DNA of 64,000 nt from Tricholoma matsutake (lineage: Eukaryota > Basidiomycota > Agaricomycetes > Agaricales > Tricholomataceae), in assembly GCA_026075535.2 (NCBI GenBank), contig AP026550.1, positions 1-64,000 of the forward strand, in the 5' to 3' direction. A model generated the notes under the pieces. That model worked only from the letters and a program-made list of their open reading frames with translations, was not told the origin of the DNA and made no database searches. A program made the position numbers and the translations under genes. Positions 11,069-21,620 of the stretch are shown one piece after another (positions within the stretch are counted from its first letter, which is position 1; each line of letters begins with the position of its first letter).

Positions 11069-12772
11069 CTAATCATGGTACCAATTCAGCAAATCTGCAA
11101 CCTTGTCCTGCTCCTCTGGATCATCCAAGAAATCTAATACACTCTCATAGAATCTTTCCGAGTCTGTCAAAGTATCAGACCTACAGAACACAGAGGAGGA
11201 GGAAAGTGCAAAGCAAATCTAGACATACTTTTTCAGCATAAGCTTCACGAGTGAGTAGTGCTTCAAGGTCCGGTCCCTAGGACCAGAAAAGACCGGAACT
11301 GGACCAGACCAGGACCGGAAAAAACTGGACCATCAGTTCCAGTTCTGTCAATATGTGAATGACAAAACCGCAAAAAACCGGTCCTGCACAACCGGTTTGG
11401 ACCGGTCAGGACCGGTCCTACACAGCCACATATTTTCCTTGTAATTGCCTTGAAACTGACCAAAAATTTAAGCAAATCGGTCAAGAATTGAGTGAGATAT
11501 CACCAATAATGAGTTCCACCACCTCCCACCACTGGGTTTTAGGTGGTGGAACTTGGTATTGGTGGTATCTCACTCAATTCTTGACCGATTTGCTTAATTT
11601 TTTGATGAGTCTCTAGGGAATAGGTATGAGTACGTTTCCCAAAGGCGGTCCGAACCGGTTATGACCGGTTCATACACCGGTCTTATTGGTTTTTACTAGA
11701 ACCAGTTACAACTGGTTATGACCAGTTTTTTGCGGTTTTTTGCAGTTCTGGTCCAGTTCTTTGGCCATTTCCTTTTATGGAGGACCAGTCCCGGTCCTGC
11801 CCTGAGATGCGTCAGAACCGAGACCAGACCGGACTTTAAAGCACTATGAGTAAGGGCTGCATCGTACCTTGGTGGCCACATATGCTAGAGAGGCTGTTGT
11901 GACACGGGTCATGCCATGTATACAAGTGTTGCCAGATCAGGTTACTTTCATTTCTTTCTCAACCGAACTGGGCGATGTGAATATATGCTTAAAAGCCTGC
12001 ATAAACTCCAATGAGCTCGGGGCAAGAAAAAAGTAAAAGAGTATCAACCCAAACCAGCAATTGGTTTCTAAATAGCCCTTCCCAAGGATCATCAGGATCA
12101 TACTCTTCATTGGCAAACAACAACATTGGCCATTGATTGCCATGGACTGTCATTTCTCCACTGGAAAGCCTTCCGTGTAGCCTAGCATAAGGATGTAATG
12201 ATAGGAATGAAGAAACATCAGGATGCATACAAACTCAATATCATTCCAATCTAGACCAGCAGGACAAAGAAAAGAACCGGTGATGGGGTGGTGGAAGCCA
12301 CGGTTCATCTTCACATTACGGGAGAGGCACAGTTGTAAAGCTTTGTCTTGGGGAGTTATTCAGTCCAGGACAACACCCTTTAAACTCTTTGTATTGTCCG
12401 ATCTTGCTGTTGCTATGCCATTCTGAATCTTCCAAGCATGAAACAAAGCTCTTCCCTGATTATGCACCAAAGACAGACTTACCAGATCTGCCATAACCAT
12501 TAACTCTTCTTCTGAGGATTCTATGACTCGTTCTGTAAAATGAGGTACCATAGACAACAGTTTTTGGAAAACCCTGTGTTCTTTTCTATCTCTGTATCGC
12601 AGGCCACATTAGCTTGGACCCAATATAACACATCAAATGGAGTTTACTCAATAGTCAGGTTTTCTTCTATGACTTCCTCCACCTCACTCATGCGGATGAT
12701 TCCATTTGTAAGCAAGCCTTGCACCTTGCACATGGCATGCACAGTTCGACCAAAATGTCGGCCATGATGAAC
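11069..12772 (-). pseudogene. DUF6698-like fungal protein, pseudogene interrupted by a MITE
   Basis: Minus-strand exons carry, in order: HHGRHFGRTVHAMCKVQGL, REHRVFQ-like KEHRVFQKLLSMVPHF, ARSDNTKSLKGVVLD, RGFHHPITGSFLCPAGLDWND, GNQWPMLLFANEEYDPDDPW, AFKHIFTSPSSVEKE, GMTRVTTASLAYVATKV, and the C-terminal SDTLTDSERFYESVLDFL ending in LLNWYHD and a stop at 11069-11071. I recognise this order as an agaricomycete family, I believe DUF6698; its function is unknown. Short introns separate the blocks. TGA replaces Trp at 12360-12362 and probably Arg at 11937-11939. A 0.6-kb MITE (11256-11846) sits between the VATKV block and the C-terminal block. The 5' end beyond 12772 is not resolved. Confidence 0.65.
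11256..11846. mobile_element. hAT-type MITE, copy 1
   Basis: Starts TAGTGCTTCAAGGTCCGGTC and ends GACCGGACTTTAAAGCACTA, imperfect terminal inverted repeats rich in ACCGGT. Flanks 11248-11255 (CGAGTGAG) and 11847-11854 (TGAGTAAG) match at 6 of 8 bases, and both differences are transitions, so an aged 8-bp target duplication fits. TIRs of the TARNG type with 8-bp duplications are typical of hAT. There is no coding sequence. A nested foldback lies at 11470-11595. Confidence 0.8.
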
Positions 12773-13444
12773 TAGGGGATCAGTGGCACAACTGCAGTAA
12801 CAGTGAGTTAAAGCCTTAAATATTGGTGGGCAAACAAGAAACTAATGTCAACTTATGGTTTCTTTCTATTGCCAAGCTTTAGAGCATTATGTTATGGCTT
12901 GTGTTGTTTCCCAGAGGTGAGTTTTCATCTGTCATAGAGGCAACTACTAGTAGAAAGATGTTTTAACAGAAAGAGCTCGATAACAGAGTTGGTATGTGAT
13001 GATTTCAATGCCGGAGTACAAATAATCTGTGGACATGATCATGACTCGGACTGAGTAGGTGAAATCACTTTACGTCATAATGAGTCAACAACTAGGTCTG
13101 AGTCATTGAACATATAGGTTATAACACCCAAAGTTGAAGCCCATCTGATGCCTGACTGATAAATTTGACCACCTCAGCATCAGCACTGAAGCACAACCCC
13201 ACTATGTTTACAATGTCAGCCCATCAACAATCACTAGCTTTCCAACACGTGCCCACCTATTGTCAGTTGCTGCTGAATCAGCTGTGTGAGTCCCCCTATG
13301 TTTTGTCTTTCGACCCAGCAACAATGGAGTTGGTGACCTGGTGCTGGTTCGTACCGTTCATCCACATTAAGCCACTTCTCATCATTTCTAAGGGCCGGTT
13401 CATGCACACCAATTGGTGCCCCCATCATGTTTGCGTGACTATTT
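12773..13444. other. No gene assigned
   Basis: Probably holds lost 5' exons of the DUF6698-like gene at its left side and the breakpoint of the Helitron fragment at its right end. The 93-codon plus ORF 13165-13446 has no Helitron or other motif. Confidence 0.45.
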
Positions 13445-15946
13445 GAAATTTGGTCATTGGTAAATCATTGTGGGGCACCATCCTGGTATATAACATTATC
13501 ACCTGCTGATGTAAAACATCCAATATGTCTCTATTATGCTGGTACAGATACTAAGTTTGAGCCTTGTATACTGAATGAAAGTGACAGAATTCGTCGTATA
13601 TGCAAAAATCCAGTAGCTAGTGCTCGATTTTTTTATTTCATAGTCCAAACCTTTATTGAGGATGTGTTAGGTGTAAAATCTAAACACCGTGGATTGTATG
13701 GAGATACTAAGGCATATTATGGGACTGTTGAACAACAAGGCCAGCTCACACTGCACATGCATCTCTTGCTCTGGATAAAAGGGTCTTTAACACCACAAGA
13801 GATGTGACAAAAAACTCTTGATCCTAATTCTGACTTTCAAAAGAACCTTGTAAAATGGTTGGAAAGCTGTGTTTCAGGAGAATTCTTCAATGGCACACAA
13901 GAAGATGTTATGGCACAAATTGACTCAAATAAAAACCTGCCAGAATATAAAAATCCAACAGAAACCATGCCTTTGCCACCACCTCCTGCTTGTAAAAAAT
14001 CAGATCCTCATGAAACATGTGGTGCATGTCAAAAACTAGGTACATGGCAGGGTCTTTTTACACAAACTGTTGATGATCTTCTTACAAAGTCAAATGTCCA
14101 TAGTTGTAATAGAAATAAAAATAAAGATGGAAGTGCAAATAAGAGGCATGTATATACTGGCTGCATGGACAATAAATGGGGCAAATGCAAGGCAAGATTT
14201 CCATGATCTTTATTTCAAGAAACTCGTATAGACAAGGAGACAGGTTCACTAGATTTGAAAAAAAAAGAACCCTGGCTAAATACTTTTACACCCTTATTAA
14301 CTTATATTTTCCGCTGCAACACAGATGTTACTTGCCTCATGTCAGGTACTGCTATTAAAGCAGTAATTATATATGTATCTGATTATATAACTAAAGCCCC
14401 CTTGAAAACTCATGTTATTTTTGAATCAATCAAATCAATTTTCACTAAAAACATGGAACTTGTTAATGGTACATTGCCAAGTAGAGAAAAAGCAAGGTGA
14501 TTGATGGCAAAAGTGGTAAACTTGTTGCCAGCAAAAATGGAAATGGGTGCAATTATGATATCCATGTATTTGCTGGGAAACCCTGATCACTATACCAGTC
14601 ACAAATTTGTTTCATTTTACTGGCAAACTTATGTATCTGAAGCTCGCAAAGTCTGGCATCCAGAAGAAGCAATAAGCTTTTCAATCAAAGTGGCACTCGT
14701 AAAACTGAAGGGTAAAATAATAGGTCTTTCACCTGTTTTTGATTATATCTATCGGGCACCTGAGCTTGAGCACATGTCACTATATGATTGGATCAGAAGA
14801 TGCAAAAGAGTTAAAATGACTAAAAAAAGCAAATCAAAACTGGATAATACTGCTTCTGATGATCCCAACAATGGTGATAAAGGAGATTTATCTATGCCGT
14901 CTGATTTAATTGGAGACCAATCATTTGAGTCTATTGATACAGAGTATGGTTGTGAAGATAAGCCTCTAAGCTTGACACAAATGAAAAAAAACAAGTACCA
15001 GTTCTATCAGTTCACAAACTCTCATCCTAAGCTTGACACAAGTGAAAAAAAACAAGTACCAGTTCTATCAGTTCACAAACTCTCATCCTCTTTATAATAG
15101 ACATCATATCAAGGTTGGCCCTGATGATGATAATATAGTGGTTAACTTTATTGGAGCCAATTTACCCTGTTGTGATCAAGGAGATAGGGATTATTATTGT
15201 TCTACTATGCTTACTCTTTTCAAGCCTTGGTGAACTGGAAAAGAACTGAAAGATACTATTGAAAACTGGAATAATGCCTTTAGTAAATACTCATTTACTG
15301 CAAGACAATTGGAACTTATGAAGAATTTTAATATTTGATTTGAATGTTTAGATGCAAGAGATGATTATCGGGCTCAATTAAAGAAAAATGCAAGTGTTTT
15401 GTCTACATGGGAAGAAGCTGATTTTACTTTCTTGGAGGACTGTACATCTGATAATCTTTATGCACACCATTTTGAAAATGATCAAGATGATATTCCTCTT
15501 CATTTGCTTCAGTTAGGAAAAAGAGAGATAAAACAGCAATGGGAAGCTATGACCATGCAAAATATTCTGACCAACCTTGGTTGGACTTCTGAAACCCAGG
15601 TCAATACTCACACTAATATTGAGCTGAATCCTCCACCAATTCAGTGCATCTTATCAGGATTAGAATGTAAAAATGAAGTTGCCAAAAAAGACAAGAAGTT
15701 CTGGAGCAGCAAAAGCAAAGAATACCTGCAAATCATAAACTTGAACCTGAACAATCTTTTGAACAGTTGTCTTCAAATATTGTTAAAATCACTGACAAAT
15801 CTTATCTAACAAAAAAAATCCATGAGTCTGACACACAACTAGCTCTTGATACTATAGTTGAGAAATATAGTCTTAATACTGAGCAAGAAAAAGCATTTCG
15901 CATTGTAGCTACACATGCTAGTGATCTTTATTCAGAACCTTTATGA
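13445..15946 (+). pseudogene. Helitron Rep domain C-terminal part, decayed
   Basis: The reading frame picks up at EIWSLVNHCGAPSWYITLSPAD and goes through the two-His Rep motif QLTLHMHLLLW, a CGACQKLGTW Cys segment, SGTAIKAVIIYVSDYITK, and KVVNLLPAKMEMGA / LLGNPDHYTSHKFV. These are standard blocks of fungal Helitron Rep proteins (HUH endonuclease, rolling-circle nicking). In-frame TGA stand at 13805, 14204, 14498, 15231, 15336 and 15944, most where the family has Arg. Two frameshifts occur: a 61-bp tandem duplication at 14968-15089, and one missing base near 15692. The N-terminal half is absent here and is found at 42.6-44.1 kb. Confidence 0.8.
14968..15089 (+). repeat. 61-bp tandem duplication inside the Helitron ORF
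   Basis: 14968-15028 and 15029-15089 are nearly identical. 61 is not a multiple of three, so the duplication shifts the Helitron frame by one; the coding frame continues from the second copy. Confidence 0.92.
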
Positions 15947-18547
15947 ATGTACATTGGTGGAATGGCTGGAACTGGGAAGTCTCAAGTTTTAAAAGCCTTA
16001 AAAACCTTTTTCAAAGAAAAAGATGAATCATATCAATTTATAGTAGTAGCACCAACAGGAAGTGCAGCTGCTTTGCTTGGAGGATCAACTTATCACTCAC
16101 TATTTGGTATTAGTGACTATAATGAGAAAGGACTTACAAATTTAGCTCAGGTAAGATCTAGACTTATTGGAGTAGACTACATTTTCTTGGATGAGGTCTC
16201 TATGTTATCTTGCCATGATATGTATCACATCTCGTGTCAGCTTGCTATTGCTTTGAATATACCAGAGCAGCCCTTTGGAGGTTTGAGTATGTTGTTTGCA
16301 GGTGATTTTGCACACCTACCACCAGTTGTAGGTGGTGAAGGGTCATCTTTATATAGTCGAAATATTGGAGCTATTGCATCAACTCAGAGATCTCAGGAAG
16401 AAGCAATAGGTAAATCTTTGTGGCATCAAGTAACTACAGTAGTTATACTTTGGGAAAACATGAGACAAAAAAAACAGACTCCAGAAGATGCTAAATTTCA
16501 TACTGCATTGGAAAATATGAGGTATAAGGCCTGTACACCTACAGACATTGTATTTTTACAAACACTTATATCATCTCCCATATCTGGGCAACCATCTGTA
16601 TGTGATGATCATTTCCATGATATATCTATTATTACTGCACTAAATGTCCATAAGGATGAGATTAACAAACTTGGCTCAGAACATTTTGCTGCTGAAACTG
16701 AACAAGTGTTGACACACTTTTACTCTGAAGATTCACAAAAAGTCTGTTCAGAAAAATCCAAATTTAAAGGTTCAGTAGTTAAGCTTAACAAGATATCTAA
16801 TGAGTTGCAGCAAATTCTTTGGGAACAGCCATATAGTACAAATGACAGACATATAGCTGGAAAGTTATCCTTATGTAAAGGCTTACCTGTAATGATAAGA
16901 TATAATGGTGCAACAGAACTTTGTATTACAAAAGGTCAAGAAGCTACAGTATATAACTGGAATGTATCTCCTGGTGAACATGGTCAACCAATCTTGGAAA
17001 CACTTTTTGTCAAATTGATCAATCCTCCTTCTGATGTTAAATTTGATGGACTTCCTGAAAATGTTGTACCATTATACAAAACTACAAATCCCATTTACTG
17101 TTCTTTGCCTGATGATTCAAAGGTACATGTGTCAAGAACCCAGATAGAGGTTCTTCCCAACTTTTCTATGACAGGTTTTGCTTCTCAAGGTAAAACAAGG
17201 CCTTATAATGTGGTAAACCTTAATGACAATCGTTCTCATCAGTCTTATTATACAGCATTGTCACATAGTGCAACTGCAGCTGGTACATTGATAACACAGA
17301 CATTTCATCCTCAGAAAATTACAAGTGGTGCTTCTGGTGCCTTAAGACAAGAATTCAGAGAGCTAGAGTTGCTTGATGAAATTACTGACTTGAGGTATAA
17401 TGGAAAATTGCACAGAAGTGTGGTTTGTGAACAGAGAAATATGCTAATTATGGCTTTTAGACAATGGAAGGGAATGCATCATGTACCATCAGCTGTACAC
17501 AAAGCCATTAGGTGGAATTCCAGAGATCCTTTATTAGAACCTGAAATAGAAGATGTCAGATGGAAGATTGTAGAAAAACAGAATAAGCACACTGCAGCTA
17601 TTCCTGCCAAAGCTAAGTCCACTTCTGTTTCAACTAAGTCCCTGAAAAGAAAAATCAGTGTGATAACTGATAATAGCACAGCTGAAAACATACATAAAAA
17701 AATAAAAATCAGTCACAATACAGCTGATATAGCTTCTGGTGGTGCAACATTTCAGATTTCACCTCCTACTGGTCTAATATGGAGTAATAACAGCTGTGCA
17801 TATGATTCAGTATTTACTATATTATACTCACTTTGGAGGAGTAATCCAACATACTGGAAACAATCCTTTTATAGCATGAATTGTGACTTGCTAGAAGAGA
17901 TCAGTAATGGATTCAATGATCACTCTTATAATCAAACTTCATTAGAATCTGTTAGAGACAGATTTAGAATTGCTTTAGACAATTCATGGTTAGCTGGCCT
18001 ATGCTGGGGCAGATATACATCTGTGGTCAGGCTATTAGAGTACATGTTTAAAGCATCTACAGAAATGGTGTCTTCTCAGCTTACCTGTAGTGAGAGACAT
18101 CCCATCATCCATAGCCAATGCCACTCTATTTATTCATATGTTTTGTCTGCTGGCCCAAATCCTTATGTATCAACAACAGACTGGATTCAGAATTACAAAG
18201 AAGATTCATGCCTTTTGTGTGAAGAATGCAATCAGTGCCTTCAGCACACATACTCATTTTCAAAAATTCCAGATTTAATTGTATTTGAGTTTGAAGGCAA
18301 GGATATATGTATAGATCCAGAGGTAACAATTACCTGTAGAGATAATCAATCTTGCACTATGAAACTACAAGGTGTTATATATTATGGAGAATTGCATTAC
18401 ACATCACATGTTATAATTAATGAACAGATATGGTTTCATGATGGCATTTCTACTGGTGCCAGCATGTTATATGATGGACAATTACTACCCACTTCAGATC
18501 TTCAACATTGCAAAGGAAAACAGGCAAACATTGCAAAATATGCCTAG
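15947..18547 (+). CDS. Helitron Pif1-like helicase with C-terminal USP-like protease domain
   Basis: An uninterrupted 866-codon frame. Residues 4-12 are a Walker A (GGMAGTGKS), residues 81-86 are Walker B (LDEVSM), and 119-127 is GDFAHLPPV. The end of the helicase has the SHQSYYTALSHSAT motif of Pif1/RecD-type enzymes. This is the helicase half of a RepHel protein, which unwinds DNA for rolling-circle transposition. From about residue 605 a second domain follows: NNSCAYDSVFTILYS with Cys 617, CxxC pairs (CLLCEECNQC), and a late GELHYTSHVI with His 817/821. These fit a C19/USP-type cysteine protease fold. The Met at 15947 is only the first after a TGA; the natural protein continued from the Rep part upstream. 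This is the best preserved ORF of its element. Confidence 0.85.
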   Translation: MYIGGMAGTGKSQVLKALKTFFKEKDESYQFIVVAPTGSAAALLGGSTYHSLFGISDYNEKGLTNLAQVRSRLIGVDYIFLDEVSMLSCHDMYHISCQLAIALNIPEQPFGGLSMLFAGDFAHLPPVVGGEGSSLYSRNIGAIASTQRSQEEAIGKSLWHQVTTVVILWENMRQKKQTPEDAKFHTALENMRYKACTPTDIVFLQTLISSPISGQPSVCDDHFHDISIITALNVHKDEINKLGSEHFAAETEQVLTHFYSEDSQKVCSEKSKFKGSVVKLNKISNELQQILWEQPYSTNDRHIAGKLSLCKGLPVMIRYNGATELCITKGQEATVYNWNVSPGEHGQPILETLFVKLINPPSDVKFDGLPENVVPLYKTTNPIYCSLPDDSKVHVSRTQIEVLPNFSMTGFASQGKTRPYNVVNLNDNRSHQSYYTALSHSATAAGTLITQTFHPQKITSGASGALRQEFRELELLDEITDLRYNGKLHRSVVCEQRNMLIMAFRQWKGMHHVPSAVHKAIRWNSRDPLLEPEIEDVRWKIVEKQNKHTAAIPAKAKSTSVSTKSLKRKISVITDNSTAENIHKKIKISHNTADIASGGATFQISPPTGLIWSNNSCAYDSVFTILYSLWRSNPTYWKQSFYSMNCDLLEEISNGFNDHSYNQTSLESVRDRFRIALDNSWLAGLCWGRYTSVVRLLEYMFKASTEMVSSQLTCSERHPIIHSQCHSIYSYVLSAGPNPYVSTTDWIQNYKEDSCLLCEECNQCLQHTYSFSKIPDLIVFEFEGKDICIDPEVTITCRDNQSCTMKLQGVIYYGELHYTSHVIINEQIWFHDGISTGASMLYDGQLLPTSDLQHCKGKQANIAKYA

Positions 18548-18848
18548 TGTTATGCTGTATTTGTTTTCAAAATTGCTTTATTAGTCAATCTTGTTACTTG
18601 CTTCATATCCTAATTCATGCATCACCTTCTTTATTTTATTCTGTGCCACTTTGATTCACTTTACATTATATTGGTACTCACCTGTACCTAATAAATGGTA
18701 GCACCATGCTGTGTGAGTTTCAAGTACATTATTTGAAGCTGGTTAGTAGATTTTATACCACAATTGTATATATTATCTGCCATATGGCTTTGCATCAAAA
18801 GAAAATAAATGCAGACTAAAGGAAAAAATTCCTGAAGTGAGGACTCGT
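18548..18848. other. Likely 3' end of the Helitron, terminus not proven
   Basis: AT-rich. A small hairpin GGTAC-N6-GTACC at about 18672-18687 followed by TAAT could belong to a Helitron end, but no clear CTRR terminus with flanking A/T could be fixed. Confidence 0.25.
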
Positions 18849-19779
18849 TCATGCCAGGTGCAGCCATGGCCCAACCCGACAAGTTGATATTCTCGCCACA
18901 GGTAGTGCTACCTGTTTGTTGTAGTGTTCCATGGCCTTCATCGCTTCTTCAATAGCTTTTCCTTCGGTGACAAAGTCCTCAATTGTATTAGCTTCAGGGG
19001 TTAGGCCATTCTTGAGCATTTTGGCTCTCATTTCCTTGGGAATACCGTGCAAGAAGGTGTCCATGAGATTGTAATTATCAGGAAACACAGACATATTCTG
19101 TGCATGGTCAATAAGGGTATCGTAAAACCCTTGGATACCGAATTGTGGAGAGTAGCATGCAGTATAGTATGCATCCCTAGCTTCTTGCATTGTGGTTGAG
19201 TGAATGAAGTGGTCATACAACCCAGTGATAACCTGCTCAAAGGTCCATTGATGTTGAGCGCAGTTGACGTGAACCACATGTCGGCAGAACCAGAGTTCTG
19301 CCTCACTGTTCAGGAACTCCGGTAGACAGAGTACCCTCTCTTCATCTCTGTCGTCACCACCATATTGAGATGCTTGAAGCAGTACAGTGAGTCATGTAAG
19401 CCAAAGTTTCAACTCAGAGAACTTTGGTGAGCCTTTATATGATCCAACAGAAGAAGTATCAACCCGTCAAATCTTGGTTCTGTCAGGTATCTTCAAACAG
19501 ATGCCTAATCGTTGTTGGCATAATCAAATGAGGCGATCATGCATCAAGCCGCGGTGGTGTTCTTGCACAGCTTGAACACCAGGTGTACATAACCTGGCAT
19601 GTCTGGCGGGGGGCATCGAGTATCCCCCATTCTGTTGTCTAAGTCGGTCCACAGGAGGGATGTTCATATCATCAGGGTCATCGGGATCGAATCCCCCTCC
19701 ACCACCTGGGGGTCCACTGTCATCTCCCCCACCTCCTCCTTGAGGTGGTCCCGTTGATCATCCTCGTTTGTTACTGTTA
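18849..19779 (-). pseudogene. Ty3/gypsy Gag, C-terminal half (split by KDZ insertion)
   Basis: Minus-strand frame with a Gly/Pro/Asp linker (GPPGGGGGFDPDDPDD), then SEAELWFCRHVVHVNCAQHQ, WTFEQVITGLYDHFIH, YDTLIDHAQNMSVFPD, DTFLHGIPKEMRAKML and TIEDFVTEGKAIEEAMK. This is the capsid part of a large agaricomycete gypsy Gag that I recognise. Several stops interrupt the linker. Pol does not follow; the next sequence is the Helitron end. Its N-terminal half is at 25612-26937, on the far side of the KDZ element. Confidence 0.75.
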
Positions 19780-19788
19780 GCTTCATTG
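19780..19788. repeat. Target-site duplication of the KDZ element, left
   Basis: GCTTCATTG, repeated exactly at 25612-25620. Eight to nine bp agrees with the 8-bp duplications known for Zisupton/KDZ transposons. Confidence 0.85.
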
Positions 19789-20859
19789 GAGGTCTTTACA
19801 CTACCCCCCCTCTGTCCTTCAGACTCCGATCGGACACTTGGGCTGTCCTCGGACTTTTTTTGGCTGAGAGTACTGCCAAATGAGCAAGTCCAGTCCTAGC
19901 AAAGTCTGAGCTCGTCCTAGGAGTGTCTGCTCAGATGCTCGGAGTCCGAACAGACTCAACCACAGACTGTCTGTGGACTGTCTTCGAGAAGCAGTCCGAG
20001 TAATTAATTAATTAATTAATTATATTAATAATATAAAAAAAGTTGCACAACAGAGAATCGAACCCATGACCTAATCAACACTTTGAAGAGCACAATGCCA
20101 TGACTAACCATTGCACCACAGCAGCTTGTATTGCTTACCTACTACATACCTTACATACCACCCACACATGTCACATGTCATCTCAGGCTGACGCGGCCTA
20201 TTCTTGCTGGCAACTTTTCTCACTGCTACTACCACCACCAACCTTCGTCAACCGCCACAGTCCACCATCGACACCATCGACAACCTCAAATATGTGCAAA
20301 ACCAGGTCCTCGGACAACACCAAGCAAAGCCAATGGCAATCGCCACCCCGATCGACAGGATCCGTGACACAAAGCCAGCAAAAATGTGCCACGTCAGCCA
20401 TTGACAGCGACGTTATTCAATGAGAAAAAAGAGCAAAACTAGTGTCACTGAGGAGGAACCAAGCAAGCCAGGGAATAAAAAGAAGAAGCCAGCACACAAG
20501 AAGACCAAAACCAGGTAAGCCCCCCTCTGGAGCCTCGGTTCAACGCTAACACAATCTTTTAGGAAAACTTCCGCTGTCCATGCTCACGAGGACACCGCTT
20601 CTAGTGCAGCTGGGCCTCCTGCTTAGCTGCCCAGGTGCGTTTTTTTTTTGTTTCTTATTATGACAATCTAGTACTAACTAATTTACAGGACCAAGCATTT
20701 GATGGATGAGAGCGGCCTCAGTGTTGCTCCACTGAGGTGCTCTCGTCCATCAGCAAGCGTTTTGCTGGCTCCACCCCGAAACCAGACCAGCACCCACCAA
20801 CGCCGATCCAACAAAGAAGGACAAGATGACAACAAGGGCAAGGAGGATGAGGAGGGTGA

Positions 20860-21150
20860 GAACGAGGGTAAGGGCAAGGATGACAAGGACAAGGACAAGG
20901 ACAAGGACAAGGACAAGGACAAGGGTGAGGGCAAGGGCAAGGGCAAGGGCAAGGGCAAGGACAAGGGTGGTGACAACAACAATGAAGACTAACAACCATG
21001 AGGAAGAGGACAACAAGGACAACAAGGACAAGGACAACAAGGACAAGGACAACAAGGACAAGGACAACAAGGACAAGGACAACAAGGACAAGGACAACAA
21101 GGACAAGGACAACAAGGACAAGGACAACAAGGACAAGGACAACGAGGGCA
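20860..21150 (+). repeat. Tandem repeat coding for (NKDKD)n, 15-bp unit
   Basis: About nine AAGGACAACAAGGAC units at roughly 21010-21150, preceded by 6-bp GGACAA/GGGCAA runs. The repeat reads as Lys/Asp/Asn on the plus strand. The minus strand gives spurious long Pro/Leu/Cys ORFs. Confidence 0.9.
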
Positions 21151-21189
21151 ACGAGGACAAAGGGAAGACCAAGACAACCACCAACACCA

Positions 21190-21620
21190 ATCAAAACAGC
21201 CCCAATGCCAACGCCAGGGGCACCAAGGCCACCACCAACACCAACGCCAGGGGCACCAAGGCCAAGGCCAGGGAGGCCAACACCAACGCTGACACTATGG
21301 GCGCCAATGCCAACACCGACACCATGGGCACCAACACCAACACCAACACCATGGGCGCCAATGCCAACGCTGACACTATGGGCACCAACACCAACACGGG
21401 CACCATCACCACAGGTGCCAATGCTGATGCTACAGGCACCATCACCAGGGGCGCCAATGTTGACACTACAGGCATGAACACCAACACTATGGGCACCAAC
21501 ACCAATGCTATGGGCACCAACACCGACATTACGCGCACCAACGCCAACACTACAGGCCCCAATGCTGACAACACCCCCAACATCAATGATGGGAACAGCA
21601 ACAGCTTCAACGCTGATGAT
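21190..21620 (+). repeat. Degenerate minisatellite coding for TNTMGANAN-type repeats
   Basis: Units of about 18 bp (GGCACCAACACCAACACC and variants) translate to Thr/Asn/Met/Gly/Ala repeats in the frame that also reads NKDKD upstream. Confidence 0.85.

Noticed and set aside
13805..15946. TGA read as a sense codon (alternative genetic code)
   Set aside because: The Pif1 helicase and RT frames end and run normally with other codons, and each TGA site is explained by CGA decay together with frameshifts in the same genes.
18660..18700. Helitron 3' terminus at the small hairpin
   Set aside because: Hairpin and TAAT fit loosely, but no CTRR end with a host A/T junction can be shown, so it was left as unproven.
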